DNA from: Trochalopteron elliotii
Taxonomy: Eukaryota; Chordata; Aves; Passeriformes; Leiothrichidae
DNA length: 64,000 bases
NCBI GenBank assembly: GCA_024734555.1
Contig: JANPWX010000080.1
Span: forward strand, 2,073,939 to 2,137,938
Reading direction: 5' to 3'
Position 1 is the first letter of the stretch. Every line of letters starts with the position of its first letter. Below are positions 60,986-64,000 of this stretch, one piece after another. Position numbers and translations under genes: made by a program. The notes beneath the pieces were generated by a model that searched no databases, had not been told where the DNA came from, and saw nothing but the letters and a program-made list of their open reading frames with translations.

Positions 60986-63900
60986 CTAGCAAAAATCAGG
61001 TGAAAGAAAACAGTTTAAAATGGATGAAGGAAGCTTTAAACAGTTTCATTCTTCTCTCTTCTTTTAATTGCTTCTTTTTGCAGTCAGTCTATTGATAATC
61101 TGTTTGTGTTGTTTATTATTTCTGAATCTTAGTTGACTTTGTATACAAACTCTGTCTCCTTTTGGTATTGCTGCATCATATTGCTGAAGGAGGAGATCAT
61201 ACTGCTATGTGTGGAGGCAATGTGGAGGATGTCACTTTTGTATTTTTTCAGTCTTAATGTTCTCTTCAATGAGATGGAAAAAATCACTAATAAATATAAA
61301 TTTGATAACCTTCAGAAAACCTTTTGCTGAACAGTCTTGATTTCTGATTTGTACTAGTTTAAGTCATTCCATTTGCATATGAAAACAATCTTTCTCTTTC
61401 CCCATCTGTTATATTATTGATTTACATCTTTCAGGTAGTTATCTGCAATGATGCACACAAACATTCATAGTTTAATACTGTCATTTTGAGCTGATTTCCT
61501 ATAGTCTATTGAACATAAACCATGAAAAATTTAGGATACATTCCACCTTCTTTTAAAAGTTTATTATGAACTTTGGAAACCTATTGTAAGTGAATGGATA
61601 TCTTTACACTCTTTTGTGGTGCTCCGTATTTTTGTGACACTTGATAAATACCACTCTATAGACCAACAAATAGTAATTTTGAACTAGCTTAGACCTTGAT
61701 TGCTTTGTTTAGATAACTCTGTGTGTGTAATCATGCACACAGACTTTGAGTCATAGCCTGCCAATTCAGATTACAGTAACTAAAAATACTTCCTCCCAAT
61801 GTCTGGCTACAAGGGAAATCAGTAGGGAGTTTTAGCACACTCCTCCTGGCTGGCAGGTACCATCATAGGTGGTGTTAAACATTCAGCAGGTGAACCAAAT
61901 AGTGACCTGCAGAATTTGGATGGCCTTTGGAACACAATGATGCATTGGAAACAGACTGAAAGTATCACCCGTGCTTTAAGATGCCTCCTAAGTCATCTCA
62001 TTGAAAGGGTGACTTCAAATTAGTATTAGGTCCTCCTTCAAAACTGCACATAGTACAGATGGAACTCAAGTTGTATGCAAAAATGGAGTTACAGCTCAAG
62101 CTGATACAGCAAAGACAAAGCCCAGTGTGAGTTTGAAGAGACATTTTCCTCTAGTAAAAGGTATATGCTCTGAAAAACATGTTTCCTGGCAATGATCAGT
62201 ATCAGACCACCAAGTCAATATAGCTGAAGTCTAGCTTGCTTGTCTGTTCATATGTGAAAATAGCACCTTCTCTCTGTTGGTGAGTGAAATAGTGAATGCT
62301 TCCCCTTAAGTACAGTACAGGACAATGAAATGCGTCATCCTCACTTCCTAGATACACAGCTCCTCTCACAGCTCTGAGGAACTTCCTCTTAGCAATGCTT
62401 CTGGACACCATTACATCCAAAGCTAGTCAGCCAATAGTTTGGAAGGACTTAACACTAGCAAAAATTAAGATGCTGAAATTATGAATGCTTTATAAGAGAA
62501 AGAGTAAAAAATACAAATGAGTTGGATGGCTGATGTAGTCTGGCTCTTTATCTGAGGAAGCCTCATGGCAGTGACACCTGTTAGACTATAGACATGATTT
62601 TCTATAGTCAGGAAAAGGTACTCTTTGAAACTCCTGTCTGTAAATCCAGGCTAGCTTTGGTCCTGAATTACTCCACAGCAGAAGTACTCAGGTGACTTAA
62701 AGCCAGACAGATCACAAAGAGCTGAGCTTTCATTTTACTGCACTGATAAACTGGTGAAGGCTTGAGGTCCTGGGGTTGCACCTGCCCTAAGTCCTTGCCT
62801 TTGCAATTGGTACTTATAATGAGAATAGGAGGAAATCCTACAATCACACTCTATGCTGCAGAACGTCAGAGGAGTCTATTTCATTGTAGTGCTGTCATAA
62901 GCACATGAGGAACTTCAGGAAAAAAGTCTCTAAAAGACTAGTCTTCAAAGGATTAAACCCATTCAGTGGTAAGGAAGGACATCTTTAGCTGCAGACTGCA
63001 AATGAACATCCCAGTATTAAAGAACTGAAGGATTACTGTTTCCATACAGACTTAACAGCATATTTTGTATCTTTTTATTCCTCCAGAAGGGGAAGATTTG
63101 ATCAGTTTCTTGATCAGAAACTCTTAGGTATTTTAATAGCAAGGGAAACTGAGGCTTGGAATTATAACACATGTTTCCCTATACTGTAGCAAGGCAGGGT
63201 GTAGGTTAGATCTGAAAAGGGGAAGGCCACACTTGATTCTGGAGGGTAAGAATATTTTACACTTTCTCTTTGGGAATGGTGGAAGCCCTGTTAAAATGAG
63301 TTGTTTCAAATTTAGATTGAATGAAGCACTTTAGAATTTACTATGGGGAGCAATCCAGCATTGGCAAGAGAATGAACATAATGACCTAATACTGTAAAGA
63401 CTGTCTATCTCTGTTTCCTGTAGATCTGTGAAATGTCTGACTTTCTTAAGATTTGATTCCAATGTGACCACCAAGAAAACAGAGTAAGGAAAGTTTTCTT
63501 GTTCTTGGTGTGAGTGTACTATTCCCACATTTCTTTATGGCAGTCCTAATCTAAATGATCTGCAATCCTTGAGTACAAAGACTTCAGGTTTAGCTGGGGC
63601 AGGTTGCAAACTGCTAAGCCCTGCTAAACATCCTCATAGCTGGTTCTTAAGCTTTTATTTGAATAGGCTGTAGCTATTATAAAAATAACCTTCAAGTACT
63701 GACTCAAAATCCCTTCACACTTTGCTAAAATTGTCCTGAAATTTCTGTCATTCTCACTAATATGTTTCATTTTCTTTTCCACATGCTGTACTTAGCATTG
63801 TGAGTATGTCTCCCTCTTTTACCTTCTGTATATTAAAAAAAATGTTGGTGCCATTTTCCTAAAACAAATAAGTAAAGTGAAATTTTCCCTCTGATAATTT

Positions 63901-64000
63901 TCTCTGTGCTTATTAAAAAGTATATTGTGTTTAAAGTTGCCTCTTGTCTATTGTAGTTTAAATGACAAGTCCAAATTAGGTACTTTAAAAGTTTGCAGTG
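60986..64000. other. Non-coding stretch, no gene seen
   Basis: The minus-strand frame at 62202-62420 (72 codons) and the one at 63331-63528 look mildly protein-like but lack good splice pairs. No repeats or RNA genes were recognised. Confidence 0.5.

Noticed and set aside
62202..62420. 72-codon minus-strand frame with ordinary protein composition
   Set aside because: No acceptor or donor of quality at either end; expected by chance.
1..64000. tRNA, rRNA, CRISPR array, bacterial operon or integrated virus
   Set aside because: No cloverleaf with intact promoter boxes, no regular direct-repeat/spacer array, no ribosome binding sites before frames, and no retroviral coding motifs or paired LTRs were seen on either strand.

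Overview
This is AT-rich vertebrate nuclear DNA, most likely from a bird. The best evidence is three CR1 retrotransposon pieces (about 10807-10850, 37330-37511 and 37724-37945) with the tail wording typical of avian CR1. Low repeat density, short microsatellites, a 392-base run of N (2978-3369) and the absence of closely packed genes or ribosome binding sites fit a macrochromosomal intron or gene-poor region. Nothing bacterial, plasmid-like, viral or CRISPR-like was seen.

No known gene can be named. The window contains about a hundred open frames of 60-170 codons, which is close to what chance gives in DNA of this composition, so length alone means nothing. I kept only frames that also sit between plausible splice sites or have other protein-like character. 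On the minus strand these are, in transcription order, 60871-60985, 55466-55554, 42574-42769, 23804-24200, 21154-21327, 17181-17312, 15648-15855 and 12442-12667. Several neighbours join in phase: 17181-17312 to 15648-15855 to 12442-12667 gives one continuous frame ending in a 21-residue membrane segment and a stop codon. This could be the 3' half of a long-intron gene. A competing plus-strand set (50851-50958, 55004-55076, 56941-56983) also joins in phase. Both sets cannot easily be right, and either may be chance.

Region by region: 1-10 kb holds no convincing gene, but has the N gap and a GC-richer block (3.7-4.3 kb) with two splice-flanked candidates on opposite strands. The 10-17.5 kb region has a CR1 tail, (CCTGT)8, a perfect (TTTCCC)11 tract and the best minus-strand exon chain. 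The 20-30 kb region has further minus-strand candidates, small hairpins and homeobox-motif-rich segments that could be conserved enhancers. At 33.3-34.1 kb there is a probable non-coding or 5' transcript unit: two plus-strand exons flanking a GC-rich 50-base minisatellite that abuts a single N. At 37.3-37.9 kb two CR1 copies face each other tail to tail. The 38-64 kb region is mostly featureless AT-rich sequence with the remaining exon candidates.

All coding calls here rest on reading frames and splice signals by eye. They need transcript or cross-species support.
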